A DNA stretch of 64,000 nucleotides, taken from assembly GCA_963807925.1 (NCBI GenBank), contig CAWEDP010000002.1, positions 1,860,001 through 1,924,000 on the forward strand, read 5' to 3'. The stretch comes from CAWEDP01 sp963807925 (lineage in GTDB: Bacteria > Acidobacteriota > Vicinamibacteria > Vicinamibacterales > CAVVIG01). Positions 18,909 through 29,973 of the stretch are shown piece by piece. The notes below the pieces were generated by a model. That model was not told the origin of the DNA. It worked only from the letters and a program-made list of their open reading frames with translations, and ran no database searches. The translations under genes were made by a program, and so were the position numbers. The stretch's first letter is position 1. Every line of letters begins with the position of its first letter.

Positions 18909-19350
18909 ACCGAAACCGTGGCGAGCGAGGTGCACCCGCTGAGCGCCAACCGGTCCGCCTCGACGCGACCCTGCGAGAACAGTCCTTTGAAAGAGATCCG
19001 GGGCCACGTTTCCCGACGTCGGAGGTCCGCCGTATCACAGCCGGGACCGGAGCGTCGCCGCTCCGAGAGCAGCCGGACTCTGAGCACCTGCTCGGTGCCG
19101 CGCGGCCTGACCTGCCGATCGCCGGGGCGTCGGCCCCAGTGATGGGGAATGGTGCAAGAAGCACACCTTGAGAGAGGGGCGGGAACTCGCGCGAATTTCC
19201 AGGGAACACGCCCCGGACCCCGCGATGGCGATCCGCGGCGCCGGATTGCCGGCCGGTCAGGCGGAGGCTGCCGGCCATCCGCCGGTAATCCGTCGTTGCG
19301 GAGCGGCGCTTACAGAGCGGCGCCCGCGGCAAGCGCCCCGATCGCGTCTG
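18909..19350. other. Intergenic region without a recognisable gene
   Basis: 442 bases between the L,D-transpeptidase start and the Clp ATPase stop. I see no convincing reading frame, RNA fold or repeat family. It should hold the promoter of the L,D-transpeptidase gene, but no clear -35/-10 pair stands out. Confidence 0.5.
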
Positions 19351-21639
<2,289 letters not shown>

Positions 21640-21922
21640 GTCCTCCGCGATACAGCCGGGCCGAGCAACGACTGTGCCGAGTACTAAAGACCCGATCGAC
21701 AAACACTTACGTGGCAGAGGCGCGGGGGCGAAGTGCGAAATTTGTCAGTCGGGTACGGAATTTCACATCACCGCAGACACAATTTTCGCGGCGGACGCGC
21801 GCGTGTCCGGGAGCACGAGCCCTCGGAGGGGTCGGGTTCGCTCGGGAAGTCCGCGTCGGAAGCGCAAGAAAAGGGGGAAGCGCGAACGGGCAGGGGCGAG
21901 AGTGACGGAACCGCCGGAGGCG

Positions 21923-22144
21923 TCAGACGGCTGCGGGCCGGCGCTCGATGGAGGCCCAGACGTTCCCGTCACTGTCGCAGCGAACGACCAGGGTCCGCGT
22001 GGGATGAACGCCCGGCACGTCCAGCTCGTAGACGATGCTGGTGCCTTCGGCTCGAATGTCCGGCAGCGGGCCGGCCCGGTGATCGACGATTTTGCGTGCG
22101 GCCATGCTTCTGCGCGCGTGCAAACTTGCCGCCACATTCTCCAT
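21923..22144 (-). CDS. Small hypothetical protein
   Basis: 73 aa. The C-terminal two-thirds (ARKIVDHRAGPLPDIRAEG, then SIVYELDVPGVHPTRTLVVR and DGNVWASIERRP) alternates like beta strands and has coding-like composition. I recognise no family. No good Shine-Dalgarno sequence precedes the ATG. It lies alone between the Clp and KimA-like genes, so it may also be a chance frame. Confidence 0.4.
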   Translation of the reverse strand: MENVAASLHARRSMAARKIVDHRAGPLPDIRAEGTSIVYELDVPGVHPTRTLVVRCDSDGNVWASIERRPAAV

Positions 22145-22296
22145 CCGCCAGCGCTTGTGTCCGAGCGCGAAACGATCGGGGCGCGTCCGCCCCGGCGTCG
22201 CGAAATTTTCGCGCGCCCGTGGAACATTCCACCGCGAGGCTCAACTCGATTGGCCGCCACTCGGCCGGACCGGTGCCACCCGACAACACCATACAG

Positions 22297-22346
22297 CTTT
22301 TCGCGGCGGAGTGCAGGGTGTCTTTTCGCGGCGGAGGGCAGGGTGT
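22297..22346 (+). repeat. 25-bp tandem duplication with a TTTTCGCGGCGGA core
   Basis: Two adjacent 25-base units (22297-22321 and 22322-22346) differ at one base. Each contains CTTTTCGCGGCGGAG followed by a GCAGGGTGT end. A third copy of the core TTTTCGCGGCGGA sits at about 21784-21796 in the same gene-poor stretch. The units lie just downstream of the KimA-like gene stop on the opposite strand sense. Confidence 0.6.
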
Positions 22347-22380
22347 CGCCCGGGGCGCGTGCGTGGTCCACATCCGCGCG

Positions 22381-24219
22381 TCAGCGCCGGAGATGGAACG
22401 GCACGCTGGTGACGATGGTGTTCGGCTGGAACAGCAGCGCGCCCTTGATGAGCAGCGCTCGCTGATTGTGGAACAGGTGGTGCCACCACCGCGCGGGCAC
22501 GAACTCGGGAAGCACCACCGTCACGTAGTCCTGGGGGTGCTTGTCGTGCACCTGGTCGATGTACTCCAGGAGCGGCTCCATCAGCGAGCGAAACGGCGAC
22601 TCGAGGACGACCAGCGGCACGCCGTCTCCATATTGCTCCCAGTTCGCCGTCAGCTGGCGGGTTGCCGTCGGATCCACGTTCACGTACACGGCCCGGACGT
22701 CCCTCGACAACGTCCTCGCATAGTCAAGCGCCTCGACGACCGCGCGCTGCAGGCCGCTGACCGGCACGAGCACGGTATTCCGTCGCATGCCGGCCGATTG
22801 CCAGCCGCGCAGACTGAGCTGCGCGGCGACGCCGTCGTAGTGCCGCCGCGTCAGGCGGAACAGCAGCACGTTGAGCGGGATCAGCACCATGATGATCCAC
22901 GCGCCCTCCCTCGCCTTGGTCGTCGCGACCACGAGCAGCACGATGCCGGTGACGATCGCACCGATGCCGTTGATGGCCGCGCTCGTCCGCCATCCCGCGC
23001 CGCGGAGCCGGCGCCAGTGCACGACCATCCCGGCCTGTGACAGCGTGAACGAAACGAAGACGCCGATCATGTACAGCGGAATCAGCGAATGCGTATCGCC
23101 GCCGAACACGACCAGCAGGATCGCGGCGAACACGCTGAGGCCGACGATCCCGTTCGAGAAGGCGAGACGGTCGCCCTGGTTCATGAACTGCCGGGGCACG
23201 TACCGGTCGCGCGCGAGGATGGACGCCAGCCGCGGGAAGTCGGCATACGCCGTGTTCGCGGCGAGCACGAGAATCAGCATCGTGCCGGCCTGGACGGCGT
23301 AGTACGCGACGCCGCGGTCGCCGAACACGCCGCGCGCCAGCTGCGAGACCACGGTTTCGGTCTCGCTCGGCAGAATGCGGTACGCATGCGCCAGCAGCGT
23401 GATGCCGAGGAACATCGTAACGGAGAGCACCACCATCATCAGCATGGTGGCGGCGGCGTTCCGGGGCTCCGGCGCCCTGAACGCCGGGACGCCGTTGGAC
23501 ACCGCTTCGACACCGGTCATCGCCGTGCACCCGTTCGAGAACGCGGTCAGCAGGAGGAACAGCGTCAGCGCTTCAGCCCGGGAGGGCACCGGGTCCGCGA
23601 CGACAACCGGGTGAATCGCGCCGGTGAGCGCCCTCCAGGCCCCGACGGCGATGAGCGTCAGGATCGTGACGACGAAGAAATAGGTGGGCGCGGCGAAGAT
23701 GCGCCCCGACTCCCGGATGCCCCGCAGGTTGCCGAGCATCAGCAGCACCACGAACCCGACCGTCATCTCCACGCGGTTCACGTGCCACTGTGGAAACGCC
23801 GACGTGAGGGCCGCCACGCCGGCGGCAATGCTCACCGCGACCGTCAGGATGTAATCGATCAGCAGAGACGCCGCCGCGACGAGCGCCGGCGTCTCGCCCA
23901 GATTGTCCTTCGCGACGATGTACGCGCCGCCGCCGCTCGGATAGGCGTGAATCGTCTGGCGGTACGAGAACACCACCACCGCCAGAATGGTCGCGATGAC
24001 CAGCGCAATCGGGCTGGCCAGCCCGAGCGCGCCCGCACCGGCGACGACCAGCACGCGCAGGATTTCCTCGGTGGCGTACGCCACCGAGGACAGCGGATCG
24101 GACGAGAGAACGGCAAGGCCGGTAATCCGCGACAGCCGCTCGTGGTGCGCCAGATGCGACGGGATCGGCCTGCCGACGACGAATCGTTTGAGCTGGGAGA
24201 ACAGCCCTTCTGTCGGCAC
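22381..24219 (-). CDS. kimA: KimA-type APC-superfamily potassium importer
   Basis: 612-aa transporter closely patterned on Bacillus KimA (YdaO): LSSDPLSSVAYATEEIL (Asp and Tyr 7 apart, as in the KimA potassium site), YPSGGGAYIVAKDNLGE, SLLIDYILTVAVS (the second Asp-Tyr pair), about 12 membrane helices, then a cytoplasmic USP-like domain beginning RRNTVLVPVSGLQRAVVEAL. KimA imports potassium using the proton gradient and is a target of cyclic-di-AMP control. I prefer GTG at 24219, preceded by GGAAGG, over the TTG at 24231, which would lie inside the riboswitch end. The upstream ydaO-type leader strongly supports the functional call. Confidence 0.85.
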   Translation of the reverse strand: MPTEGLFSQLKRFVVGRPIPSHLAHHERLSRITGLAVLSSDPLSSVAYATEEILRVLVVAGAGALGLASPIALVIATILAVVVFSYRQTIHAYPSGGGAYIVAKDNLGETPALVAAASLLIDYILTVAVSIAAGVAALTSAFPQWHVNRVEMTVGFVVLLMLGNLRGIRESGRIFAAPTYFFVVTILTLIAVGAWRALTGAIHPVVVADPVPSRAEALTLFLLLTAFSNGCTAMTGVEAVSNGVPAFRAPEPRNAAATMLMMVVLSVTMFLGITLLAHAYRILPSETETVVSQLARGVFGDRGVAYYAVQAGTMLILVLAANTAYADFPRLASILARDRYVPRQFMNQGDRLAFSNGIVGLSVFAAILLVVFGGDTHSLIPLYMIGVFVSFTLSQAGMVVHWRRLRGAGWRTSAAINGIGAIVTGIVLLVVATTKAREGAWIIMVLIPLNVLLFRLTRRHYDGVAAQLSLRGWQSAGMRRNTVLVPVSGLQRAVVEALDYARTLSRDVRAVYVNVDPTATRQLTANWEQYGDGVPLVVLESPFRSLMEPLLEYIDQVHDKHPQDYVTVVLPEFVPARWWHHLFHNQRALLIKGALLFQPNTIVTSVPFHLRR

Positions 24220-24224
24220 GGACC

Positions 24225-24380
24225 CTTCCAATCGCCGACGGGGTTAGCTGACGGGCTCGAGGTTGGAAGTCCTCGTCCGGATGGTTCCGGATTCGCCCCC
24301 GAGGCGGACATCGCCTCCCTGGTTCCCCCGTGGCCTCCGCGGGAGGCCTTAGGCTTTCCCGATCCTAGCGCGCAGGCGCC
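24225..24380 (-). promoter_or_regulatory. ydaO-yuaA-type cyclic-di-AMP riboswitch upstream of kimA
   Basis: On the minus strand the leader contains, in order, the hairpin GGCCTCC-CGC-GGAGGCC (24332-24348), ACGGGGGAACCAGGGAGG, a GAGGCG/CGCCTC hairpin (24301-24317), GGGGGCGAATCCGGAACC, a GAGGACTTCCAACCTC hairpin (24259-24274) and CCCGTCAGCTAACCCCGTC. The last block and the GGGGGAACC and GCGAATCC blocks match the conserved core of the ydaO-yuaA riboswitch (CCGTCAGCTAACCTCG in Bacillus ydaO). The 3' end abuts the predicted ribosome site GGAAGG, so control of translation is likely. No intrinsic terminator with a U-run is visible. The exact 5' boundary is approximate. Confidence 0.85.
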
Positions 24381-24484
24381 CGCCCGTTCGGCCTTGTTTA
24401 GGGACTTTTTACGTACTTTTTTGGGAACGCGGCCCGTCAACGCCTCTCTTTCGGCATTTCTTAGGATCGGGTCGCTATCGTTGG

Positions 24485-24814
24485 ATGGTGGACACCGAAT
24501 CGCGCGTCGTCGAAGTGCCGGCCTGCGGCGCGCAGGATCCCGACGGGCGACGCGCGGCATCGATTCTCGCGGCCTATTTCGCCGTCGAGCAGGAACAGAC
24601 AACGCATCGCAAGGTGTGGGGGTCGACCATCGTCTGCGGCCTGACGGCGTGGATGGGCGAGGTCGTTGGTCTTTTGTCGGTCCGCGGGCTGGTCGTCTCG
24701 CTGATCGCGCTCGCCGTGCTGGCCGGGTTGTCGGTGGTGAGCGAGTGGCGGGCGCGCCGAAGGCTCAGCGCCCTCGTCCACTCCTATCCCGATGCGCGCG
24801 CCCGGGCCGGCTGA
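24485..24814 (+). CDS. Small membrane protein of unknown function
   Basis: 109 aa, divergent from kimA. The first 45 residues are soluble and acidic-mixed (MVDTESRVVEVPACGAQDPD, then AASILAAYFAVEQEQTTHRK). Two hydrophobic segments follow, STIVCGLTAWMGEVVGLLSV and LVVSLIALAVLAGLSVVSEW, and a basic tail. No family is recognised. GTG at 24488 is an alternative start one codon later. Confidence 0.55.
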   Translation: MVDTESRVVEVPACGAQDPDGRRAASILAAYFAVEQEQTTHRKVWGSTIVCGLTAWMGEVVGLLSVRGLVVSLIALAVLAGLSVVSEWRARRRLSALVHSYPDARARAG

Positions 24815-24826
24815 CGCAAGCGGCGC

Positions 24827-26245
24827 TCAATCGCGCAGCACCTCTGCGAGCGCGCGGCGGGCGGCAAAATATCCGCACATGCCGTGAACGCCAACGCCGG
24901 GCGGTGTGGCGGCCGAACAGAGATACAGGCCGCGCACCGGCGTCGAGTAGGTGCGCCACGTCGGCCGCGTCACCAGTTGCCGCCAGTCGGTGACGCCCGC
25001 GCCGATGTCACCGCCCACCAGATTCGCGTTGTCCCGCTCGAGATCCGCCGGGCGCTTCACCGACCGCGCCAGCACGCAGTCTCGAAAGCCTGGCGCGAAG
25101 CGCTCGATCTGGCGCTCGATCCGCGTGAGCATGTCGACGTCGGATCCGTGCGGCACGTGACAGTACGCCCACGCCGTGTGTCGGCCCGCCGGTGCGCGCG
25201 AGGGGTCGAACAACGTCGGCTGCGTGAGGAGCACGAACGGCGCGTCGCTGACGCGTCCCTCCCAGGCGTCCCGCTCGGAGCGGGCAATCTCCTCCCAGGT
25301 GCCCCCGAGGTGCACCGTGCCCGCGCGCGCACACGCGCGCGATTGCCACGGAATCGGCGCGCTGAGCGCCCAGTCCACTTTGAACACGCCCATGCCGTAG
25401 CGGTACCGTTCGAGCGCCCGGCGGTACCTGGGCGGAAACCGGTGACCGGCCAGACCGAGCAGCGGGCGCGGCGAGAGGTCGCACAACACGGCGCGCGAGG
25501 GACCGAGATCGTCCACCGACCGCACGCGCGCGCCGGTCGCGATTGTGCCGCCAAGCGCCTCGAGATGCGCCGCCAGCGCGTTGGACACGGCCTGGGCGCC
25601 GCCTTCCGGAATCACCCAGCCGCCCACGTGACCGAGCGCCGTCAGCACCAGACCGAATCCGGCCGACGGCCCCCGCTCGAGCGGCAGCATGCCGTGCGCC
25701 GCGGCGCCGGCGATGAGCGCCCGCGCCCGCGGGCCGCGGAACACCGAGCGGATGAGGCTCGCAGCCGACCGCAGGGCATGGACGCCGAACCGCGCGAGCG
25801 CGATCGGGTGTGCCGGCCAGCCGATCGGTCCGAGGATCGACCGCTCGAGACGCGGCCAGTTGGCCACGAGCGATCCCATGAGACGGCGGTAGGCCCGGGC
25901 ATCGTCGCCGAGCGATCGGGCCGTGTCCTCGACCGATCGCTCGACGACGGCGCAACTTCCATCGTCGAACGGATGCGCGAGCGCGACGCCGGGCTGGATC
26001 CAGTGCAGGCCATGGCGGCCGAGCGGCAGCGTGCGAAAGAGGGGCGAGACCACGGCCAGCGGATAGGCCGCCGAGCAGACATCGTGGAGAAAGCCGGGCA
26101 GGGTGAGCGCGGCCGACCGCACGCCGCCGCCGATCGTCGGCTCGGCTTCGAGCACCTCCACCGTACGGCCGGCCCGAGCCAGGACGATGGCCGCCGCCAG
26201 ACCATTGGGCCCGGAACCGACGACCACGGCGTCCGGCTGCCTCAT
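24827..26245 (-). CDS. CrtI/phytoene-desaturase-like FAD-dependent oxidoreductase
   Basis: 472-aa flavoprotein. The N-terminal dinucleotide motif VVVGSGPNGLAAAIVLARAG and VLEAEPTIGGGVRS mark the FAD site. The C-terminal LYLCSAATPPGVGVHGMCGY is the second FAD-contact region typical of the CrtI/PYROXD2 group. No carotenoid gene lies nearby, so a substrate cannot be named. Its ATG overlaps the stop of the ABC permease gene (ATGA), so it is probably translated with the metal transporter even though no functional link is obvious. Confidence 0.85.
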   Translation of the reverse strand: MRQPDAVVVGSGPNGLAAAIVLARAGRTVEVLEAEPTIGGGVRSAALTLPGFLHDVCSAAYPLAVVSPLFRTLPLGRHGLHWIQPGVALAHPFDDGSCAVVERSVEDTARSLGDDARAYRRLMGSLVANWPRLERSILGPIGWPAHPIALARFGVHALRSAASLIRSVFRGPRARALIAGAAAHGMLPLERGPSAGFGLVLTALGHVGGWVIPEGGAQAVSNALAAHLEALGGTIATGARVRSVDDLGPSRAVLCDLSPRPLLGLAGHRFPPRYRRALERYRYGMGVFKVDWALSAPIPWQSRACARAGTVHLGGTWEEIARSERDAWEGRVSDAPFVLLTQPTLFDPSRAPAGRHTAWAYCHVPHGSDVDMLTRIERQIERFAPGFRDCVLARSVKRPADLERDNANLVGGDIGAGVTDWRQLVTRPTWRTYSTPVRGLYLCSAATPPGVGVHGMCGYFAARRALAEVLRD

Positions 26246-27006
26246 GTGGCGGGCGGCCGCGCCACGAGCGCCAGGACGAACGCGGCGGCCGCGAAGAGCA
26301 CGATGACCGGACCGGTGTCGCGGTCCATCGCGACGGCGAGCGCCGAGCCCCCCACCGTCGCGACAACCGCCACCCCGGCGGCGACGATGGACATCTGATT
26401 GATGTTCCTCGAGAGCCGTTTGGCCGTGGCGGCTGGGATGATGATGAGCGATCCCATCAGCAGCACGCCCAGATAGCGCAGGCCGAGCGCCACGGTGAGC
26501 GCGAAGACTTCCAGATAGAGGAAGTCGAGCCGGTGCACGTCGATGCCGACCGTCCGGGCGATGTCGGGCGAGACCACGCTGACAATCAGCCGGTTGCGCT
26601 GACGCAGCATGAACGCGACCACGGCCGCCGCCGACGCCAGCCCGAAGATCGTCTCACTCGCCGACAGAGGGCCCGTCCGGCCGAAGAGCGCCTCGATCAA
26701 CTCGTCGCCGGAGGTCATGAGGGTGCCGACCGCCAGAGCCGCGGAAAAGACCACGCCAATCACCGTTTCCGTGGCGAGCCGCGATTGGCGTTCGAGCGTC
26801 CACACGAGCAGGGCGCCGAACGCGAGCATCGCGACCGCGCCGAACAGCGGGTGCACGTGCAGCGCCAGCGCCATCCCGATGCCGGGGAGCGCCACGTGCG
26901 ACAGCGCGTCGGCGGCAAGCGTCATCCGCCGCATGACGGCAAAGCAGCCCACGAGGCCTGCCGCCGCCGCCATCGCCATGGAGAGCAGGAGTCCGTCAAC
27001 GGTCAT
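26242..27006 (-). CDS. ZnuB/TroC-type metal ABC transporter permease
   Basis: 254-aa integral membrane subunit of an ABC-3 family importer for zinc, manganese or iron. It shows about eight hydrophobic segments and the family segments MTLAADALSHVALPGI and LRYLGVLLMGSLIIIPAATA. It overlaps the ATPase gene by 11 bases. A periplasmic binding protein (ZnuA-like) would be required but none is encoded in the window, so the metal cannot be assigned. Confidence 0.88.
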   Translation of the reverse strand: MTVDGLLLSMAMAAAAGLVGCFAVMRRMTLAADALSHVALPGIGMALALHVHPLFGAVAMLAFGALLVWTLERQSRLATETVIGVVFSAALAVGTLMTSGDELIEALFGRTGPLSASETIFGLASAAAVVAFMLRQRNRLIVSVVSPDIARTVGIDVHRLDFLYLEVFALTVALGLRYLGVLLMGSLIIIPAATAKRLSRNINQMSIVAAGVAVVATVGGSALAVAMDRDTGPVIVLFAAAAFVLALVARPPAT

Positions 27007-27691
27007 GAACGTGAAAGGCCGTCGGCGCGCCGTACAGATCGCGCAACCGTTCGCCGGTGAGCACCTGACGCGGCGGCCCCATCCACGCGCGACCGTGCCC
27101 GAGGCAGAGCACGGTGGTCGCGTAGCGATCCACGACCGTCAGCTCGTGCGAGATGAGAAGGATCGTGAGCCCTCGCTCCTGTTGCAATCGGTTCAGCAGC
27201 TCGTTCAGCCGCTCCTGCCCCGGTTCGTCGATGCCGGCGGTCGGCTCGTCGAGCAGGAGCACGTCGGGCTTGCCGGCGAGCGCGAACGCCACGAGCAGAC
27301 GCTGGAATTGTCCACCCGACATGGCGCCGATCGGCTCGTCCGCCGCGGCCGTTGAAAGCCCGACGAGGCCCAGGACTTCGGCCGTCACCGACGGCGCGGC
27401 GCGATCGAGCGTGATTCGGGCACGAAGAAAGTCGAGGCCGGTCACCGGCACGTCGCGCGCGAGATCCAGCTTCTGCGGCACGTACCCCAGGCGGACGCCG
27501 GGCGCCCAGCGAATCGTGCCCTGAAACGGCAGCGCACCGATCAGCGCCCGGAACAGCACCGTCTTGCCCGAACCGTTGGGGCCGATGACGGCGATCGTCG
27601 TTCCCCGCTCGGCGGAGAAGCTGAGGTCCCGAAGTACCTGATGCCTGCCGAAACCGACGCCGAGTCCGGCGACGGTCAGGACCGGCTCCAC
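26996..27691 (-). CDS. ZnuC-type metal ABC transporter ATPase
   Basis: 231-aa ATP-binding subunit that would power the adjacent ABC-3 permease. Walker A is GPNGSGKT (about residue 38), the signature is MSGGQFQR (usual in ZnuC-like proteins instead of LSGGQ), Walker B is VLLLDEPTAGID, and the switch His is in ISHELTVV. The start is GTG at 27691. It is the first gene of a three-gene unit (ATPase, permease, CrtI-like oxidoreductase). Confidence 0.88.
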   Translation of the reverse strand: MEPVLTVAGLGVGFGRHQVLRDLSFSAERGTTIAVIGPNGSGKTVLFRALIGALPFQGTIRWAPGVRLGYVPQKLDLARDVPVTGLDFLRARITLDRAAPSVTAEVLGLVGLSTAAADEPIGAMSGGQFQRLLVAFALAGKPDVLLLDEPTAGIDEPGQERLNELLNRLQQERGLTILLISHELTVVDRYATTVLCLGHGRAWMGPPRQVLTGERLRDLYGAPTAFHVHDR

Positions 27692-27856
27692 GCCTCACCG
27701 CCCGTGCTCCGCATGGGTCTCGTGCTCACGTCATCTCCAGTCGCATCGCGTCGGGCGAGCCCGGCCGCTGCCCGCCTGCCGGCCAGGGTCCCGGCGGCAC
27801 CAGAACAGAACCGATGGCGAGAGGATACACGGCGGCGCGCTGGAATGCGCGCACGA

Positions 27857-29950
27857 CTACTCGTGCCGCAGCGCCTCGATAGGGTCGAGGCGCGACGCCT
27901 TGCGTGCCGGGTAATACCCGAAGAAGATGCCGACGGCCGCGGCGAACACGAACCCTCCGGCAACGGCCGCAACCGGCACCAGCGTCGGCCAGCCGGCGAC
28001 CGCGGAGATGGCCCTGGACGTGGCGACTCCCGCGATGATGCCGACGACGCCACCCGTGAGACTGAGGAACACGGCTTCGGAGAGGAACTGCAGCAGCACG
28101 TGGAGGCGGCGTGCGCCGATCGCCATCCGCAGCCCGATCTCCCGCGTGCGCTCGGTGACCGAGACGAGCAGGATGTTCATGATCCCGATGCCGCCGACAA
28201 TCAGCGAGATCGAGGCGACCGTGGCGAGCAGCAGGGCCATCACCCGGCTGCTGCCCTGCACCACCGCGGCGATCTGGCTCAGATTGCGGACCGAGAAGTC
28301 CTTGGTCTCGCCGGCCTTGATGTGGTGGTGCCGGGCGAGCGTGTCACTCACCTGATCGATGGCCACCTGCACGTCCCCGGCACGAACGGCCTGGACGAAG
28401 AGCGAGTTGACGAATCCGGTCAGTCGCGGCTGGAGCCCGAACGGATTGGGTGCAACGGCATACAGCCCGCTCGACGAGCTCTGGGCCTGGCTCTGGGTGG
28501 GCGTGGCGACGCCCAGGACCTTGCGCTCCGCCGTCTGGAACGGAATCATCACGAGGTCGTCCTGGTCCTGGCCGAACGGCGTCTGCCCCTTCGCACCGAG
28601 CAGGCCGACAACCCGCATCGGCACCCGCTTGACGAGGATGGTGGCGCCGACCGGGTTCTCCGACTCGTCGAACAGCTCGCGGTAGACCGTCTCGCCGAGC
28701 AGGACGACCAGCGCCGCGGCGTTGTCATCCTCCTCGGTCAGCCCTCGTCCGACCACGATCGACCAGTTCGTGATCGGAGGATAGTTGGGCGACACGCCCT
28801 GAATCTGGGTGCTCCAGTTCCGGTTGGCGTACTGCACCTGCCCGACCTGCCGGTTGAGGTAGCCCACCTGCGCGACGGCGGGATCCTCGCGGCGGATCGC
28901 CTGCGCGTCCGCGACGGTCAGCGTTGACGCGCTGCCGAGCCCGCCGCGGGCGCCCGACGTGGTCGCGGCGCCGGGCATGACCACGAGCAGGTTGGTGCCG
29001 AGGCCTTCGATCTGTTTCCTCACCGCCTCGTTCGCGCCCTGGCCGACCGCGACCATCGCAATCAGCGCCGCCACGCCGATGAGCACGCCGAGGACCGTCA
29101 GCATCGATCGCATCAGGTTGCGCCGCAGCGCCTGCACCGCGGCGCCGACGATCATGAGCGCGAAGGCCAGGGAGGTGGCACCGTGGTCCGGCGGAGAGGC
29201 GCCTGGCGCCGGAGCGGGCCTGGCCGCCGCGGCCGCCGCGCCGTCGCGGCGGCGCCGCCGCTCGTCGCTCACGATTGCGCCGTCGCGGATGGTGATCACG
29301 CGATCGGCGTAGGCGGCGACGTCCGGCTCGTGGGTGACCACGATCATCGTGACGTTCTGCTCGCGATTGAGCGTCGTGAGCCGCCGCATGATGTCGTGCG
29401 ACGTCGCGGTGTCCACGTTGCCGGTCGGCTCGTCCGCCAGCAGCACGGCCGGATTGTTGATGAGAGCGCGGGCGATGGCGACCCGCTGCTGCTGCCCGCC
29501 GGAGAGCTGGGCCGGCGTGTTCGTTTCGCGGGCGCCGAGCCCCACCAGCTCCAGCGCCGCGCGGGCCCTCGCCAGACGCTGGCTGCGCCGCGACGGCCCC
29601 GCCTCGGCGTAGAACAGCGGCAGCGACACGTTCTCGACGGCGCTGGTGCGGGCGAGCAGGTTGAAGGTCTGGAAGACGAACCCGATCCGCGCGCTGCGGA
29701 TGCGCGCGAGCTCCGGTTCGCCCAGCCGCGCCACCTCGACCCCTTCGAAGAAGTACTGACCGCTCGTCGGCCGGTCGAGGCAGCCGAGGATGGCCATCAG
29801 CGTGGACTTCCCGGAGCCCGACGATCCGACAATCGCCACGAACTCGCCGCGCTCGATGAGCAGGTTGACGCCGGCGAGCGCCTGAACGTCAACGTCCCCG
29901 GCGTGGTAGGTTCGCGTGAGATCCCTGATGTCGATCACGATGTCGGGCAT
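27857..29950 (-). CDS. macB: MacB-type ABC transporter (ATPase-permease fusion)
   Basis: 697 aa. Residues 1-230 are an ABC ATPase of the LolD/MacB type (GSSGSGKSTLMAILGCLDRP, QLSGGQQQRVAIARAL, VLLADEPTGNVDT). An Ala/Pro/Arg-rich linker follows. The MacB permease has one N-terminal membrane helix (about 265-290), a large periplasmic domain and three C-terminal helices ending in the family tail YYPARKASRLDPIEALRHE. Such proteins drive TolC-dependent export of peptides, lipids or macrolides from the periplasm. The adaptor gene lies 23 bases upstream in the same operon. No TolC partner is adjacent. Confidence 0.9.
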   Translation of the reverse strand: MPDIVIDIRDLTRTYHAGDVDVQALAGVNLLIERGEFVAIVGSSGSGKSTLMAILGCLDRPTSGQYFFEGVEVARLGEPELARIRSARIGFVFQTFNLLARTSAVENVSLPLFYAEAGPSRRSQRLARARAALELVGLGARETNTPAQLSGGQQQRVAIARALINNPAVLLADEPTGNVDTATSHDIMRRLTTLNREQNVTMIVVTHEPDVAAYADRVITIRDGAIVSDERRRRRDGAAAAAARPAPAPGASPPDHGATSLAFALMIVGAAVQALRRNLMRSMLTVLGVLIGVAALIAMVAVGQGANEAVRKQIEGLGTNLLVVMPGAATTSGARGGLGSASTLTVADAQAIRREDPAVAQVGYLNRQVGQVQYANRNWSTQIQGVSPNYPPITNWSIVVGRGLTEEDDNAAALVVLLGETVYRELFDESENPVGATILVKRVPMRVVGLLGAKGQTPFGQDQDDLVMIPFQTAERKVLGVATPTQSQAQSSSSGLYAVAPNPFGLQPRLTGFVNSLFVQAVRAGDVQVAIDQVSDTLARHHHIKAGETKDFSVRNLSQIAAVVQGSSRVMALLLATVASISLIVGGIGIMNILLVSVTERTREIGLRMAIGARRLHVLLQFLSEAVFLSLTGGVVGIIAGVATSRAISAVAGWPTLVPVAAVAGGFVFAAAVGIFFGYYPARKASRLDPIEALRHE

Positions 29951-29973
29951 GGCGCTCCGTTCGGCGCATTCCG

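Noticed and set aside
22297..22346. CRISPR array
   Set aside because: Only two adjacent 25-base units without spacers, and no cas gene in the window.
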